Shown: positions 29,206-39,113, counted from the stretch's first letter. The stretch is DNA of 40,898 nt from Streptomyces cinereus (GCA_014647715.1 BMPS01000022.1:1-40898), one strand, 5' to 3'. The notes: generated from the sequence alone by a model not told the origin. Made by a program: numbers and translations.

Positions 29206-29221
29206 ACACAATATATAGATT
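29206..29221. promoter_or_regulatory. NrdR-box-like sequence upstream of nrdB
   Basis: ACACAATATATAGATT matches 14 of 16 positions of the NrdR consensus ACACWATATATWGTGT. NrdR represses ribonucleotide reductase genes. Its normal partner box about 31-32 bases away was not found; a weaker core (TTATATAT) lies near 29269-29276. Confidence 0.5.
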
Positions 29222-29324
29222 TTCAAATGTCAATGAATTTAATTACTAATTTTTTGATATGTAAATAGTTATATATTTCAATGATTTATAAATTTTATCC
29301 TTAAAAATCAAATCCTTGGGTGGA

Positions 29325-29354
29325 TTGCAATTTCTATATGTTGTTATCTATAAT
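29325..29354 (+). promoter_or_regulatory. Candidate sigma-70 promoter for nrdB
   Basis: TTGCAA (29325-29330), 18-base spacer, consensus TATAAT (29349-29354). It lies about 88 bases before the nrdB ATG and 104 bases after the NrdR-like box. Confidence 0.6.
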
Positions 29355-29442
29355 AGCCAAGCACACTAGCCAGTTGATGCACTTGTTATCTGATACTGCT
29401 AAGCCACTTGTCTTGAACTTTGATTGAAGAAGATTCACCGCT

Positions 29443-30576
29443 ATGTCATATTCCATCTTTTGCCAAACCAAAAATGACCCATTGCTTGAGCCGATGTTTT
29501 TTGGTCAGCCTGTCAATGTGGCACGTTACGACCAACAAAAATTCCCTGTTTTCGAGCAGTTGATTGAAAAGCAATTGTCGTTTTTTTGGCGTCCAGAAGA
29601 AATTGACGTCTCCAAAGACCGTTTGGATTTTAGCAACTTGTCAGTGCATGAACAGCATATCTTCTTAAGTAATTTAAAATACCAAACCTTGCTTGATTCG
29701 ATTCAAGGTCGTAGCCCCAATGCCGTGCTACTGCCGCTGGTGTCAATTCCTGAGCTAGAAACCTGGATTGAAACATGGTCCTTTTCTGAGACCATCCATT
29801 CTCGCAGCTATACCCACATTATTCGTAACGTGGTCAATGACCCAAGCAAAGTATTCGACGATATCGTTGACAATCCTTTTATCCTAGAGCGCGCGACAGG
29901 GATTGCCAAGTTTTATGACGAGCTGTATCAACTATCTCAGCTATATAACCTATACGGTGAAGGTCGTCATGTCATTGATGGCAAACCCGTCGAGGTCAAT
30001 TTACGTCTGCTTAAAACCAAATTGTATCTATGCTTGGTGGCTATCAATGTGCTAGAAGCGATTCGTTTTTATGTGTCGTTTGCTTGTTCATTTGCCTTTG
30101 CTGAGCGCAAACTGATGGAAGGCAATGCCAAAATCATCAAAATGATTGCCCGTGACGAAGCGCTTCATCTAAACGGCACCCAGCATATGATTAATTTGAT
30201 GCAATCGGGCAAAGATGACCCTGACATGGTAGAAATCGCCCAAGATTGCCAACAGCAAGCCATTGAAATTTTCAAAGACGCGGCTGAACAAGAAAAAGCA
30301 TGGGCAAAATACTTGTTTAAAGATGGCTCAATGATTGGCTTGAATGAAAATATCTTGGTGCAATACGTTGAGTACATTACCAATCTACGTATGGATGCGA
30401 TTGGCTTACCACCCATTTTTGCGGCGATTAAAAACAACCCAATTCCATGGATCAATGCTTGGCTGTCCTCAGACAACGTACAAGTCGCGCCCCAAGAGTC
30501 AGAAATCACCTCTTACTTAGTCGGTCAAATTGACGCAGAGCTGAGTGATGATGCGTTTGATGATTTTGAATTGTAA
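29443..30576 (+). CDS. nrdB: Class Ia ribonucleotide reductase, beta subunit
   Basis: NrdB carries the diiron-tyrosyl radical that starts reduction of ribonucleotides to deoxyribonucleotides in NrdA. The 377 residues (E. coli 376) contain iron ligands Asp85 ([10 protein letters not shown]), Glu116 and His119, and the radical tyrosine Tyr123 ([15 protein letters not shown]), then [13 protein letters not shown] with the second Glu/His pair. The C-terminus ends in DDAFDDFEL, the acidic tail type that docks on NrdA. nrdA is not in the window. The start ATG follows GAAGAAGATTCACCGCT. The ferredoxin gene follows after 40 bases. Confidence 0.97.
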   Translation: MSYSIFCQTKNDPLLEPMFFGQPVNVARYDQQKFPVFEQLIEKQLSFFWRPEEIDVSKDRLDFSNLSVHEQHIFLSNLKYQTLLDSIQGRSPNAVLLPLVSIPELETWIETWSFSETIHSRSYTHIIRNVVNDPSKVFDDIVDNPFILERATGIAKFYDELYQLSQLYNLYGEGRHVIDGKPVEVNLRLLKTKLYLCLVAINVLEAIRFYVSFACSFAFAERKLMEGNAKIIKMIARDEALHLNGTQHMINLMQSGKDDPDMVEIAQDCQQQAIEIFKDAAEQEKAWAKYLFKDGSMIGLNENILVQYVEYITNLRMDAIGLPPIFAAIKNNPIPWINAWLSSDNVQVAPQESEITSYLVGQIDAELSDDAFDDFEL

Positions 30577-30616
30577 TTCGTCATACGCTTATTTTATTTA
30601 GGCAATATAATCGATT

Positions 30617-30877
30617 ATGGCATGGATTTTTACCAACAACACGCAGTTTTATCTGCATGACGCCGAGACGCTGCTACAAGGCATGCTTCGCTCAAAAATC
30701 CCTGCCAATCACCAATGCCTTGAAGGTTATTGCGGTACTTGTAAGCTCAAATACCGCCGTCGCCACCATGACACCCGTATCGAATACATCAATGAGCCAC
30801 TGGTGATGTTAGACGATGACGAAATCCTACCCTGCTGTTGTCAAGTCAGAGGGGCCATCGAGCTTGATATCGATTGA
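30617..30877 (+). CDS. YfaE-like 2Fe-2S ferredoxin
   Basis: An 86-residue plant-type [2Fe-2S] protein with Cys34, Cys39, Cys42 (CLEGYCGTC) and a fourth ligand in the CCC cluster at 73-75. The short form and position directly after nrdB match YfaE, which helps assemble and maintain the diiron-tyrosyl cofactor of NrdB. The triple cysteine LPCCCQV is a little unusual; one of the three is the ligand. The ribosome-binding site is weak (AGG 14 bases upstream), so translation may depend on nrdB readthrough. Likely an operon with nrdB. Confidence 0.88.
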   Translation: MAWIFTNNTQFYLHDAETLLQGMLRSKIPANHQCLEGYCGTCKLKYRRRHHDTRIEYINEPLVMLDDDEILPCCCQVRGAIELDID

Positions 30878-30915
30878 TTTACCAAGATAACCCGCCAAAA
30901 ACTGCGCGAAATGCC

Positions 30916-30953
30916 GCATAAAGCGAAAACTTACCCGCTTTGCCTTTAATTTT
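30916..30953 (+). terminator. Possible weak terminator after the ferredoxin gene
   Basis: AAAGCG (30920-30925) pairs with CGCTTT (30936-30941), followed by TTTAATTTT a few bases later. The T tract is broken, so it may be weak. Confidence 0.35.
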
Positions 30954-30969
30954 CTCCCCGCGAACCTCA

Positions 30970-30985
30970 TATAATCCGTTATAAT
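30970..30985 (+). promoter_or_regulatory. Two tandem TATAAT hexamers upstream of rpoD
   Basis: Consensus -10 hexamers lie at 30970-30975 and 30980-30985, 164-179 bases before rpoD. Neither has a strong -35. A TTGACT at 30992-30997 could be the -35 of a third, weak promoter. Confidence 0.35.
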
Positions 30986-31148
30986 AATAGGTTGACTACC
31001 GCTTTTTAATCATACTAAATCTTTATTTAGTCCTCGACTGTCATTTGCAGGGTGTATCCCTTGATAAAAATGAAGAAATACAGTCATTAGCTTATTTGTC
31101 GTGCTATTACATTATTTATTTTTTTAACCAATATCAAAGCGAGCCCTC

Positions 31149-33053
31149 ATGAGCGAACATTCAACTTCTCAATTAGCCACGCTGATTCAATTAGGTAAAG
31201 AGCAAGGTTATCTCACCTATGCTGAGATTAATGACCAACTCCCCGAATCAGTAACTGAAAGTGACCAAATTGATGATATTATTCAAATGCTCACAGACGT
31301 TGGCATCAAGATTTTTGAGACCGCGCCTGATGAAGACGACATTATGCTTAGCGATGATGCGGATGATGACGAAATTGCTGTCGATGAAGCCGCTGCGGTA
31401 CTTGCCTCAGTAGAATCTGAGCCAGGTCGCACCACCGACCCTGTGCGTATGTATATGCGTGAGATGGGTACGGTTGACCTACTCACCCGTGAAGGCGAGA
31501 TTGCGATTGCTAAGCGTATCGAAGATGGTATTCGAGATGTACAACATGCCATGACCTTTTGGCCAGGCACCGTGGCCATGCTCATTAATGAATACCACCA
31601 AACCTTCGAAGGTGAAAAGAAAGTCTCTGATATTATTACAGGTTTTCTTGACCCTGAAGCCGCTGATGTCATTCCCCTTGCCGATGACGAAGAGGTGGAA
31701 ATCGCGTTACCGATTATCAAACCCAAAGTCAAAGACGACAAAGCCGAGGATGAACTCGATGATGAATCCGAAAACGCCGATGAAATCGAAGAAGCCGATG
31801 GCGAAGTCAGTGAAGATGCCGATACCGAAGAAGCCAGCGGTCTTGACCCTGAAGAAGTGCGTCTGCGCTTTGAAGAATTAGAGCAATTGTTCACCAAGGT
31901 CAAAGATTTGTTAGCCACCCATGACCGTGATAGCGACGTCGTCAAAGCGGCGATGAATGAGCTTGCCAACTGCTTTATGCTATTTAAGCTCAATAGCCGC
32001 GTCTCTGACAATATCATGGATATGATGCGCGAGGTGTATGAAGATGTGCGTAAAAACGAACGTCACATCATGAAACTGGTGATTCGCCGCGGTAAAATGC
32101 CAAAAGATGAGTTTCGCAAAACCTTTCCGCATAATGAAACCAACCTTGACTGGCTCCCTAACCGTATCGCAGGCAAACCTGCCTTTGCCGACACGTTAGA
32201 GCGGGTACTTGATGAAGTGCTACAGTATCAGGGGCGTATCCAGCAGCATGAGCAAAATCTTGGCATGAGCATCGACCAAATGAAAGTGGTCGCACGTAAC
32301 ATGTCTGTGGGTGAAGCCAAAGCCCGCCGCGCCAAAAAAGAAATGGTTGAGGCAAACTTACGTCTGGTCATCTCAATTGCTAAAAAATACACCAACCGCG
32401 GCTTACAGTTCCTTGATTTGATTCAAGAAGGTAACATTGGCTTGATGAAAGCGGTAGATAAATTTGAATATCGCCGTGGTTATAAATTCTCCACTTATGC
32501 CACTTGGTGGATTCGCCAAGCCATCACCCGCTCGATTGCTGACCAAGCCCGTACCATCCGTATCCCTGTGCACATGATTGAAACCATCAATAAAATCAAC
32601 CGTGTATCGCGCCAGCTATTACAAGAAATGGGACGTGAGCCTACCCCTGAGGAATTGGGCGAACGCTTAGAGATGGACGAAGTCAAAGTCCGTAAAGTAC
32701 TCAAAATTGCCAAAGAGCCCATCTCAATGGAAACCCCAATTGGGGACGATGAAGACAGTCACTTGGGTGATTTTATTGAGGATTCGAGCATCTCAAGCCC
32801 AGTGGATGAAGCAACGGCACAAGGGTTAAAAGAAGCTACCCGTGAAGTGTTAGCCAATCTCACCGAACGTGAAGCCAAAGTGCTTAAAATGCGTTTTGGT
32901 ATTGATATGTCTACCGACCATACCTTAGAAGAAGTAGGTAAACAATTTGATGTCACCCGTGAGCGTATTCGTCAGATTGAAGCCAAAGCGCTGCGTAAAC
33001 TGCGCCACCCTTCTCGCTCAGAACATTTACGTTCATTCCTAGAGAATGATTAA
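31149..33053 (+). CDS. rpoD: RNA polymerase sigma-70 factor
   Basis: RpoD is the primary sigma factor. The 634-residue protein has region 1.1 ([20 protein letters not shown]), region 1.2 ([20 protein letters not shown]), a long highly acidic non-conserved region at about 175-235 (runs of D and E), then region 2 with [20 protein letters not shown] (2.3/2.4, -10 recognition), region 3, and region 4.2 with [20 protein letters not shown] (-35 recognition helix). It is slightly longer than E. coli (613). The family is essential. Monocistronic here, with a terminator at 33068-33099; the ribosome-binding site is weak. Confidence 0.98.
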   Translation: MSEHSTSQLATLIQLGKEQGYLTYAEINDQLPESVTESDQIDDIIQMLTDVGIKIFETAPDEDDIMLSDDADDDEIAVDEAAAVLASVESEPGRTTDPVRMYMREMGTVDLLTREGEIAIAKRIEDGIRDVQHAMTFWPGTVAMLINEYHQTFEGEKKVSDIITGFLDPEAADVIPLADDEEVEIALPIIKPKVKDDKAEDELDDESENADEIEEADGEVSEDADTEEASGLDPEEVRLRFEELEQLFTKVKDLLATHDRDSDVVKAAMNELANCFMLFKLNSRVSDNIMDMMREVYEDVRKNERHIMKLVIRRGKMPKDEFRKTFPHNETNLDWLPNRIAGKPAFADTLERVLDEVLQYQGRIQQHEQNLGMSIDQMKVVARNMSVGEAKARRAKKEMVEANLRLVISIAKKYTNRGLQFLDLIQEGNIGLMKAVDKFEYRRGYKFSTYATWWIRQAITRSIADQARTIRIPVHMIETINKINRVSRQLLQEMGREPTPEELGERLEMDEVKVRKVLKIAKEPISMETPIGDDEDSHLGDFIEDSSISSPVDEATAQGLKEATREVLANLTEREAKVLKMRFGIDMSTDHTLEEVGKQFDVTRERIRQIEAKALRKLRHPSRSEHLRSFLEND

Positions 33054-33067
33054 TGTTATCTCCATCC

Positions 33068-33099
33068 AAAAAAGCCGAGACAATGTTCTCGGTTTTTTT
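33068..33099 (+). terminator. Intrinsic terminator after rpoD
   Basis: CCGAGA (33075-33080) pairs with TCTCGG (33087-33092), flanked by A and T runs. Confidence 0.85.
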
Positions 33100-33281
33100 A
33101 TGGGTGAGTTTGTGAATGTGATTTTTCTATAAATGTGGCTTTTTATGAATTGGGTTATAAATGGGGTTATGGATAGTTTTATGGATGGGGCTTTTTTCAA
33201 CGCCAAACCCCAACGTCTTGAAATTATCGGTTTTACCCTCATTTAGACCCTAAAGAAATTTATACAACCTTAGGTGATGCC

Positions 33282-33626
33282 ATGAACGATAAAACAATTA
33301 CGCTTAATAACTTGGAAGCCGCTACATGTAGTACGCGAGCGGCGAAACCTACGGATATCCAGCACCCAGAATTGTGGAATTTTCCTATGGATTATCCTTT
33401 AAGTATCATCGGTCATGAGGGTCACAAAGATACGCTACTCGACGAAGTAAAATTAATTTTGGGTACTTTATTTCCTGAATTTGATTTGGCAAGTTTGACT
33501 ATCAATCCATCGCGTACCGGTCGTTTCCACTCCGTACGCGCTAACGTCTATTTGACAGACGCTGAGCAAGTCAATAGCTTATATAAAATGCTGGATGAAG
33601 CGGCAAGTATTCGTACTGTATTATAA
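33282..33626 (+). CDS. YbeD/DUF493 family protein
   Basis: A 114-residue cytoplasmic protein. From about residue 30 it follows the YbeD/DUF493 pattern: WNFPMDYPLSIIGHEGHKD, ASLTINPSRTGRFHSVRANV and QVNSLYKMLDEAASIRTVL. The N-terminal 30 residues are extra and hydrophilic. YbeD is a ferredoxin-like alpha/beta protein with an ACT-like or lipoate-metabolism-linked role that remains undefined; here it is not next to lipB/lipA. AGG lies seven bases before the ATG. Closed by a strong terminator. Confidence 0.85.
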   Translation: MNDKTITLNNLEAATCSTRAAKPTDIQHPELWNFPMDYPLSIIGHEGHKDTLLDEVKLILGTLFPEFDLASLTINPSRTGRFHSVRANVYLTDAEQVNSLYKMLDEAASIRTVL

Positions 33627-33664
33627 ACCTGTCATGATTAAAATGGCACGATTGATTGACGTAC

Positions 33665-33699
33665 AAAAAGCGGGATACATCAGTTATTCCGCTTTTTTT
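33665..33699 (+). terminator. Intrinsic terminator after the DUF493 gene
   Basis: A 13-base-pair stem (33665-33677 with 33685-33697, one G-U) and seven T. The A run at the left end could also serve the convergent lipoprotein gene (stop at 33746) on the minus strand. Confidence 0.85.
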
Positions 33700-33745
33700 A
33701 TCTGTTGTATATGGGTCATCAGCAATTGATGCTTCGTTTGTCCAC

Positions 33746-36115
33746 TTATTGGCTCAAAAGTAACAACTGATAGGCAGCCTTGTAGGCATCATAATTAAAA
33801 TCATAGCTCGCTTCAAAGTGAGGTTTGAGTTTTTCAATAAACTCATCATCCTCATCAGATAGGCTGATATGCTTGGCTTGGGTCTGCATATCTTCGATAG
33901 CGATTTCGCCAAGTAATTGATTAAACTTATCGCGCGCCTGCGTTTGCTTGGCGATATCGGCAGCCGTCATGCGGACGGGTGCAGTATCAGAGCTGCTAGA
34001 TTGCTGGCTCGCTGCCTGTTCCTGGGCGGTGGCTTTGTCTATTTTTGCACAGATTTTGGCAAGGCGGGTGCGTGATGTTTTATCAAGTTTATCTGTGTCC
34101 AAGAGCAGCGAACAAGCTTGTTGTTCTTCGCTTTCCTCAACACCATCTACTGCCGCTGCAGCTTCCGCCGCCACTGCAGCGGCACTTTCTACATCGCTGG
34201 GTTTGTCGCTGATAGTTTGATATAACTGGCTAAAAATCTGGGCGTCAGATTTGCCTTGCGCTTTAAGTTTGGCAATTTGTTGCAAGTATTGCTGATTGCG
34301 ATAGGTTTTATCAACAATCCCTGCGATATGTTCAGCAAGTTCCTCATCGACATACGCATCAACGTCTGTAATGGTATCTTGCTGACGGCTATCGGTATTC
34401 ATGACCGCATAATTATCGGCCTGTATTTTTGCAAGTTTGGTTGCAGCGGCGTTCAGCGCTGCCATATCTATTTCATTGAGGCTTGCTTCATCTTTTTGCA
34501 ACACAAACTGGTAGGTATAGAGAGTAACAAACGTCTCGACAAACCCTTTGTTTTGTTTGAGTAGGCTATAGGATAAGGCTTCTAAATTTTTATCACTGTC
34601 AAAGACTTTGGATTGTTTTGTCGCCGCCCATAGATTGTTATCTTTTGATGCTTGTTGCCAAGTGATTGCCTTGTTGAAGATATCAGGATTGACACGGGCT
34701 TTGCCATAATCATAAAAGTTAACCACTGTGCGCATTTGGGTCTTGGGCTGATTGGTTGTCGGCGTGGTTTTTTCAAATGATGGCAAATCACTCATTGCCA
34801 CCATATTGAGTAGTTGATTTTGGCGGTTGAGTCCATAGCTGATACGGATGTCGTCATCCATTGAGATAAAGCTGCTATTTGCCGCTTTGCTTATCTCAGC
34901 TTGCAGCGCTTTAAACGCTTGCGGATTGGTGTCGATGATTTTTGCCAGTGCAGCAGCACTGACCAATTTGTCTGATTGGTATTTGTCAAAGGCTGCTAAG
35001 GCTTTCGCAGTTTGACCCAATTCGTCACTGGTTGACTCGTCAGTGGCTGTTTGAGTTTCTAAACTTTCCATTGACCCTGCAGCATCGGCACTGGCTGGGT
35101 CAGCAGCGCTGTCATCTGATTGCGCGCGCATTTTGTCAATGGCTTCATACAGGCGCATGGCAGATTCATACGCTTTTTCCTCAACACTTGCCAACTCATT
35201 GCTGTCAAAGGCTTTTTTCATCAGATACCGTGGGCTAACAGCAAGACTGCCAAGCTGCTTTAGCTCATCATCTTTGGCAAAATCGGCTGGATTGATGAAT
35301 GATTTTAGGTAGCGCCTATTGACGTGGAAGAACAGCAAATACTCGGCTAGCATTTGATTGTAGCCAATGCGGTAGCCAATGCGCTGGCTCACACCTTTGG
35401 CTTTATCTTCAGTAGTCAAAGCCAATGTCTGATAATCGCTTTCTTTAGCAAGGGTGGCATTTAGCAGTGACATCTGTTCAAATACCTTGAATAAGGCTCT
35501 TTTATCTATCTTTTTATCTTTTAGCAGTTTGCTATAGTCATATTCAATGTAGCGTCCATCATATTGGGGGTCGGTGGCAAACTCAGAGAGTCCCGACAAA
35601 TCAGCATATACTTTGGAGCGCGCAAAATCAGCCGCCAGTGGCACTTTGATAAACGCCCCTGCATTGTTCTGCACGTAGCGAAATTCAGGCACGATTGACA
35701 TTTGCCCTCGGCGAAGATCTACCACACCTGTGGAGGCAAACTCAAAGCGCTTGGTTAAAATATCCATCACTTGCCCCGCTTCGCTTTGTTCACGGGTTTG
35801 GTGATTGACCCCCTCTGTGACTAAGGCTTGTTGGCGAGCATCAAGCTGCTGTGCTGCGCTAAGCTGCCCGATAAGTTTTAAACGATTAGGGCTTGCAGCT
35901 AACGCTTGTGCGCTACGTAAGGGCGGGCGCACCACATTGACTCGATAGTCATAAGCATAGCTTTGGCGACTGACCAACTGTTGGTTGGCTTGCAACACAC
36001 GTTGAGACAGCGGTTGACTCGCGCTAGGCTGTGTGGCACAGCCATGAATCCCCAGCATGACGATAGCAAAAGTGAGAGGTTTTATACTAAAGGTGATGGC
36101 TTGTTGCGCATTCAT
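33746..36115 (-). CDS. Large putative lipoprotein of unknown function
   Basis: A 789-residue protein with a lipoprotein signal peptide: a hydrophobic core to residue 25 and a lipobox-like IHGC with Cys26 as the lipidation site (His at -2 is unusual; the canonical residues are A, S, T or G). The mature protein is mainly helical and rich in A, Q, D, K and S. Two low-complexity acidic segments lie near residues 333-368 and 640-720 (the second with an AAAVAAEAAAAV run). No enzyme motif or known domain was recognised. GGAAG lies a few bases before the ATG. It is divergent from the DUF815-DUF2868-DUF3482 operon across a 184-base gap, which suggests, but does not prove, a functional link. Confidence 0.8.
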   Translation of the reverse strand: MNAQQAITFSIKPLTFAIVMLGIHGCATQPSASQPLSQRVLQANQQLVSRQSYAYDYRVNVVRPPLRSAQALAASPNRLKLIGQLSAAQQLDARQQALVTEGVNHQTREQSEAGQVMDILTKRFEFASTGVVDLRRGQMSIVPEFRYVQNNAGAFIKVPLAADFARSKVYADLSGLSEFATDPQYDGRYIEYDYSKLLKDKKIDKRALFKVFEQMSLLNATLAKESDYQTLALTTEDKAKGVSQRIGYRIGYNQMLAEYLLFFHVNRRYLKSFINPADFAKDDELKQLGSLAVSPRYLMKKAFDSNELASVEEKAYESAMRLYEAIDKMRAQSDDSAADPASADAAGSMESLETQTATDESTSDELGQTAKALAAFDKYQSDKLVSAAALAKIIDTNPQAFKALQAEISKAANSSFISMDDDIRISYGLNRQNQLLNMVAMSDLPSFEKTTPTTNQPKTQMRTVVNFYDYGKARVNPDIFNKAITWQQASKDNNLWAATKQSKVFDSDKNLEALSYSLLKQNKGFVETFVTLYTYQFVLQKDEASLNEIDMAALNAAATKLAKIQADNYAVMNTDSRQQDTITDVDAYVDEELAEHIAGIVDKTYRNQQYLQQIAKLKAQGKSDAQIFSQLYQTISDKPSDVESAAAVAAEAAAAVDGVEESEEQQACSLLLDTDKLDKTSRTRLAKICAKIDKATAQEQAASQQSSSSDTAPVRMTAADIAKQTQARDKFNQLLGEIAIEDMQTQAKHISLSDEDDEFIEKLKPHFEASYDFNYDAYKAAYQLLLLSQ

Positions 36116-36237
36116 TGATCTTCCTTAACAAATTTTATCATAAAGCCTATTTTTATAACTGAATTGATTTTTTTTGTAAATAAATAGCCAGTGTTATGCG
36201 GCAATGTTTACAAAGATAATGGGTAATCTAACGGAGT

Positions 36238-36248
36238 TTTGCTATCAT
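36238..36248 (+). promoter_or_regulatory. Candidate extended -10 for the DUF815 operon
   Basis: TTTGCTATCAT: an extended -10 (TGC at 36240-36242, TATCAT at 36243-36248), 52 bases before the DUF815 ATG. No good -35. Confidence 0.35.
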
Positions 36249-36299
36249 ACGGATTAAATACCACAAAATTGCTTAAAAACCACTCAGAAGAACCCTTGT

Positions 36300-37205
36300 A
36301 TGTCGCAACTCACTCTACCCGCTAACCTTAGTTTACCCGCTAATTTAGAACACTTACTCACCCAATTTTTACAGGCGCAGCTACCCAAGCCCATACAACT
36401 TGACCCAAGCGTGCTTGCCTACCGCTGGCAATCCAATAGCCGCACGGGCAGTGGTGAACTGGTGCCTTTAACTGTAGATTTGCGATTGTCGTTGGATGAT
36501 TTGCTTGGCATTGATGGGCAAAAAAATAAACTGGTTCAAAACACGCGCCAGTATTTAGCAGGCTTACCTGCCAATCATGTACTCATGACAGGCACACGCG
36601 GCGCAGGTAAATCGTCGCTCATTCGGGCATTGCTCAATCAATATAAAGCGGATGGTCTTCGTATTATCGAAGTGTCACGAGATGATTTGGTGATGTTAGA
36701 GCCGATTCGCCAAGCGGTACGAGACCTTCATACAACCCAGCCCAATCATGGCTGTCATTATGTGGTGTACTGTGATGACTTAGCGTTCAATGGACAAGAT
36801 GAGAATTATCGCACGCTCAAAAGCGTGCTCGATGGCGCGCTAGACAGCGAGCAAGATAAACTACTGGTCTATGCGACCAGTAACCGCCGTCATCTACTAC
36901 CACAACTGATGAAAGACAATGTGAGCATTTATAATGGGCAAACCGATGAAGTCAATCCCTATGAGACGATTGATGAAACCGTGTCGTTGTCTGATCGCTT
37001 TGGGCTGTGGCTGTCGTTTCATCCGATGACCCAGCCTGTGTATTTGGATATTTGTGCGCATTATTTGGCGCAAGCAAGTTTGCCCTTTGATGAGGCAGCA
37101 AAAGCCGCTGCACTGCGCTTTGCCAGTGAACGCGGCGGACGCTCTGGGCGCGTGGCGTATCAGTTTAGTCGGTATTTTATTGGCATGAAAGGGTTGGAAA
37201 ATTAA
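36300..37205 (+). CDS. DUF815-type AAA-like ATPase
   Basis: A 301-residue soluble P-loop ATPase. Walker A is GTRGAGKSS (98-106), Walker B-like YVVYCDDLAF has the acidic pair at 159-160, and YATSNRRHL (191-199) fits a sensor-1 Asn. The upstream DLLGIDGQKNKLVQNTRQYL and the lid-like GRVAYQFSRYF are characteristic of DUF815, an AAA+ relative found widely in bacteria but without a firm function. It is the first gene of a four-gene operon; the next ATG follows two bases after... the stop at 37205. It probably acts with the membrane protein that follows, by analogy with AAA+ partners of membrane complexes. Confidence 0.9.
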   Translation: MSQLTLPANLSLPANLEHLLTQFLQAQLPKPIQLDPSVLAYRWQSNSRTGSGELVPLTVDLRLSLDDLLGIDGQKNKLVQNTRQYLAGLPANHVLMTGTRGAGKSSLIRALLNQYKADGLRIIEVSRDDLVMLEPIRQAVRDLHTTQPNHGCHYVVYCDDLAFNGQDENYRTLKSVLDGALDSEQDKLLVYATSNRRHLLPQLMKDNVSIYNGQTDEVNPYETIDETVSLSDRFGLWLSFHPMTQPVYLDICAHYLAQASLPFDEAAKAAALRFASERGGRSGRVAYQFSRYFIGMKGLEN

Positions 37206-37206
37206 C

Positions 37207-38556
37207 ATGTACACATCTCAAGACCAACTGACCGAACTGGTGCGCAGGCTGGAAGAAAAACAGCATATTTTTGCCGCCGACCCTATCCTTATCACGGAAA
37301 AACTGCAACATGAGTCGGGCGAACCGCTGAGCAAATTGCGCCGCCGCGCCTCACGTATTGATAATGACGGTAAACTTGCGCAGCTACTTACCACCATTGA
37401 CACCCGCGTCAATGGCGTGATTTGGGGATTGACTGTGCTGTGGTTTATTTTGGGCTTTGTCGCGTTATTTGGCTTGATGCAAGCGCAGGTGGTGAACTTT
37501 TTTTATGTGCTAGCCAGTTTATTAGGGTTTAATACCATTATCTTACTGGTTTGGCTCGGTTGGATGCTGTTCTCACCGCGCAATAAACCCAGTCTTTTTG
37601 GTGCTTTTTTTACCCCGGCAGCCCTAGTGCGTAGCAAAGATGTTGTTACCCAAACAGCGGTTGAACTGTATCAAGACCAGCTCAATCACGCTGGCACCAA
37701 ATGGTACGTCAGTCGTATCAGCCACCAGTTTTGGTTAGCCAGTCTATCGGGGATGTTGGTCTCATTAATTCTATTGTTATTGGTCAAAAATTACAATTTT
37801 GTGTGGGAATCAACCCTACTGCAAGACAGCAACGTGGTGGAAGTGGTCAAACTGATGTCTTGGCTCCCCCATTGGGTAGGTTTTCCTACCCCAACGGCAC
37901 AAGATATTATCACCGCGCAGATGAATCCTGAAACCACGCCACAGATGATTTCGTTTCGCTGGGCGATGTTATTAATCGGTAGCCTACTGATGTACGGTAT
38001 CGTGCCACGTTTGCTCGCGTGGCTATGTTGTCTGATAATGGTGCGCTCAAGTCGTATGAAGCTTGATACCAAACAGCCCTACTATCAAAAAATTATCGAC
38101 TTTTGGCAGCGCAAAGTGATTGACCCCGATGACAGCCCGGCTGAGCAAAAACCTATCGCACCCACTGCCCAAATCAGCCTAGCCAATAAACTTGCCGTGT
38201 TGCTCGAATACCCGCAAGCCAACCCGCAATGGTATGTCAAAACCGTCGGTATAGCGGCGCAAAACTTTGGTCGTATCGATGATCGTGATGACTTGGAAAA
38301 ACTGATTACCTACCTTCAAAGCAACCCTGTTCAAGTGCTCGTCGGTATCTCCAATCTCGCACTCCCCGACCGTGGCACCCTGCGAAAACTCGATAATATC
38401 GCAAGCGCGGCAAAAGGCGGTATGATTGTACAACTGCTCGATGCCAATCAAGGCTACCTGCCAAGTCCGAGCGAAATTGAAACCATCAAAGCCCGTCAAC
38501 TACAATGGGAAACCGCGTTGGCAGAGCGCCAAATTGCCCTAGTAAGAGAAAATTAA
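37207..38556 (+). CDS. DUF2868 polytopic membrane protein
   Basis: A 449-residue protein that starts one base after the DUF815 stop. Four clear transmembrane stretches lie at about 72-93, 98-122, 175-196 and 257-280 (for example VIWGLTVLWFILGFVALFGL). The soluble N-terminus is charged and helical (LTELVRRLEEKQHIF). The C-terminal ~130 residues are cytoplasmic, with a VQVLVGISNLALPDRGTLRK region and an alpha/beta pattern. This is the DUF2868 architecture, regularly encoded next to DUF3482 GTPases. Function is not established. Confidence 0.88.
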   Translation: MYTSQDQLTELVRRLEEKQHIFAADPILITEKLQHESGEPLSKLRRRASRIDNDGKLAQLLTTIDTRVNGVIWGLTVLWFILGFVALFGLMQAQVVNFFYVLASLLGFNTIILLVWLGWMLFSPRNKPSLFGAFFTPAALVRSKDVVTQTAVELYQDQLNHAGTKWYVSRISHQFWLASLSGMLVSLILLLLVKNYNFVWESTLLQDSNVVEVVKLMSWLPHWVGFPTPTAQDIITAQMNPETTPQMISFRWAMLLIGSLLMYGIVPRLLAWLCCLIMVRSSRMKLDTKQPYYQKIIDFWQRKVIDPDDSPAEQKPIAPTAQISLANKLAVLLEYPQANPQWYVKTVGIAAQNFGRIDDRDDLEKLITYLQSNPVQVLVGISNLALPDRGTLRKLDNIASAAKGGMIVQLLDANQGYLPSPSEIETIKARQLQWETALAERQIALVREN

Positions 38557-38558
38557 CC

Positions 38559-39113
38559 ATGAATGCCACGACAAGCTATGCCGATGTGATTAATAGCATT
38601 GCCCAGACTGCTTCACAGCTTACGCTCGCAGCGCAAAGCGCCTTTGTGCAAAATCTACTGCGTCAATTCATTCGAAATCTACCAGCCGACTGGCTTGACA
38701 ATGAACTCGACAGGGAAAAACCGCACTATCAAGCCCTGTTTGACGCCGTAAATACTCAAACTTGGCAAACCGATAGCATCGACCAGGCGCTAAATGCGCT
38801 CGATGACATCATGTTTGCTATGGGCGATAGCTATCCACACAGCACCTGTGACGCGATTTTGCTGATGCTTGATATGCTGGGGTTTTATCTGTCTTTGGCC
38901 GCTATGGAAGAAAAATCCGCAGTGAGTGATGGTTGGGTGATTTTATCTGCTGAAGGCTACTTGGATTATTACGACCAACTGGCAGAAGATAGTAGCGAAA
39001 ACATAGATGATGTTGCGCATAGTTTTGATGATTGGCTGGCACATCCACTAACCCAAGCTGCCTTCAATCATGTCAACTATGCCCTAGAACTTGCCAAAAA
39101 TAGCTCGCGCTGA
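38559..39113 (+). CDS. Unknown 184-residue protein of the DUF815/DUF3482 operon
   Basis: It starts at ATG 38559, two bases after the DUF2868 stop, despite an in-frame upstream TTG at 38505. Acidic and helical, without membrane segments or signal peptide. No family recognised. Two stretches rich in aspartate (DSIDQALNALDDIMFAMGD and SSENIDDVAHSFDDW) suggest a protein-interaction helix set. Its tight packing between the membrane protein and the GTPase implies co-function, perhaps as an adaptor or regulator. Confidence 0.75.
   Translation: MNATTSYADVINSIAQTASQLTLAAQSAFVQNLLRQFIRNLPADWLDNELDREKPHYQALFDAVNTQTWQTDSIDQALNALDDIMFAMGDSYPHSTCDAILLMLDMLGFYLSLAAMEEKSAVSDGWVILSAEGYLDYYDQLAEDSSENIDDVAHSFDDWLAHPLTQAAFNHVNYALELAKNSSR

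Larger units (their letters stand above)
29183..29442. other. Intergenic region between dps terminator and nrdB
   Basis: About 260 bases without a gene, very AT-rich. It holds the NrdR-like box (29206-29221) and the nrdB promoter candidate (29325-29354). Confidence 0.5.

Noticed and set aside
29266-29281. Second NrdR box
   Set aside because: Only the TATATA core matches, and the distance of ~60 bases from the first box is not the usual spacing.
31283-32017. 244-codon serine-rich open frame antisense to rpoD
   Set aside because: It is the complement of the acidic GAT/GAA-rich linker of rpoD; the composition is a reading-frame artefact and there is no ribosome-binding site or family similarity.
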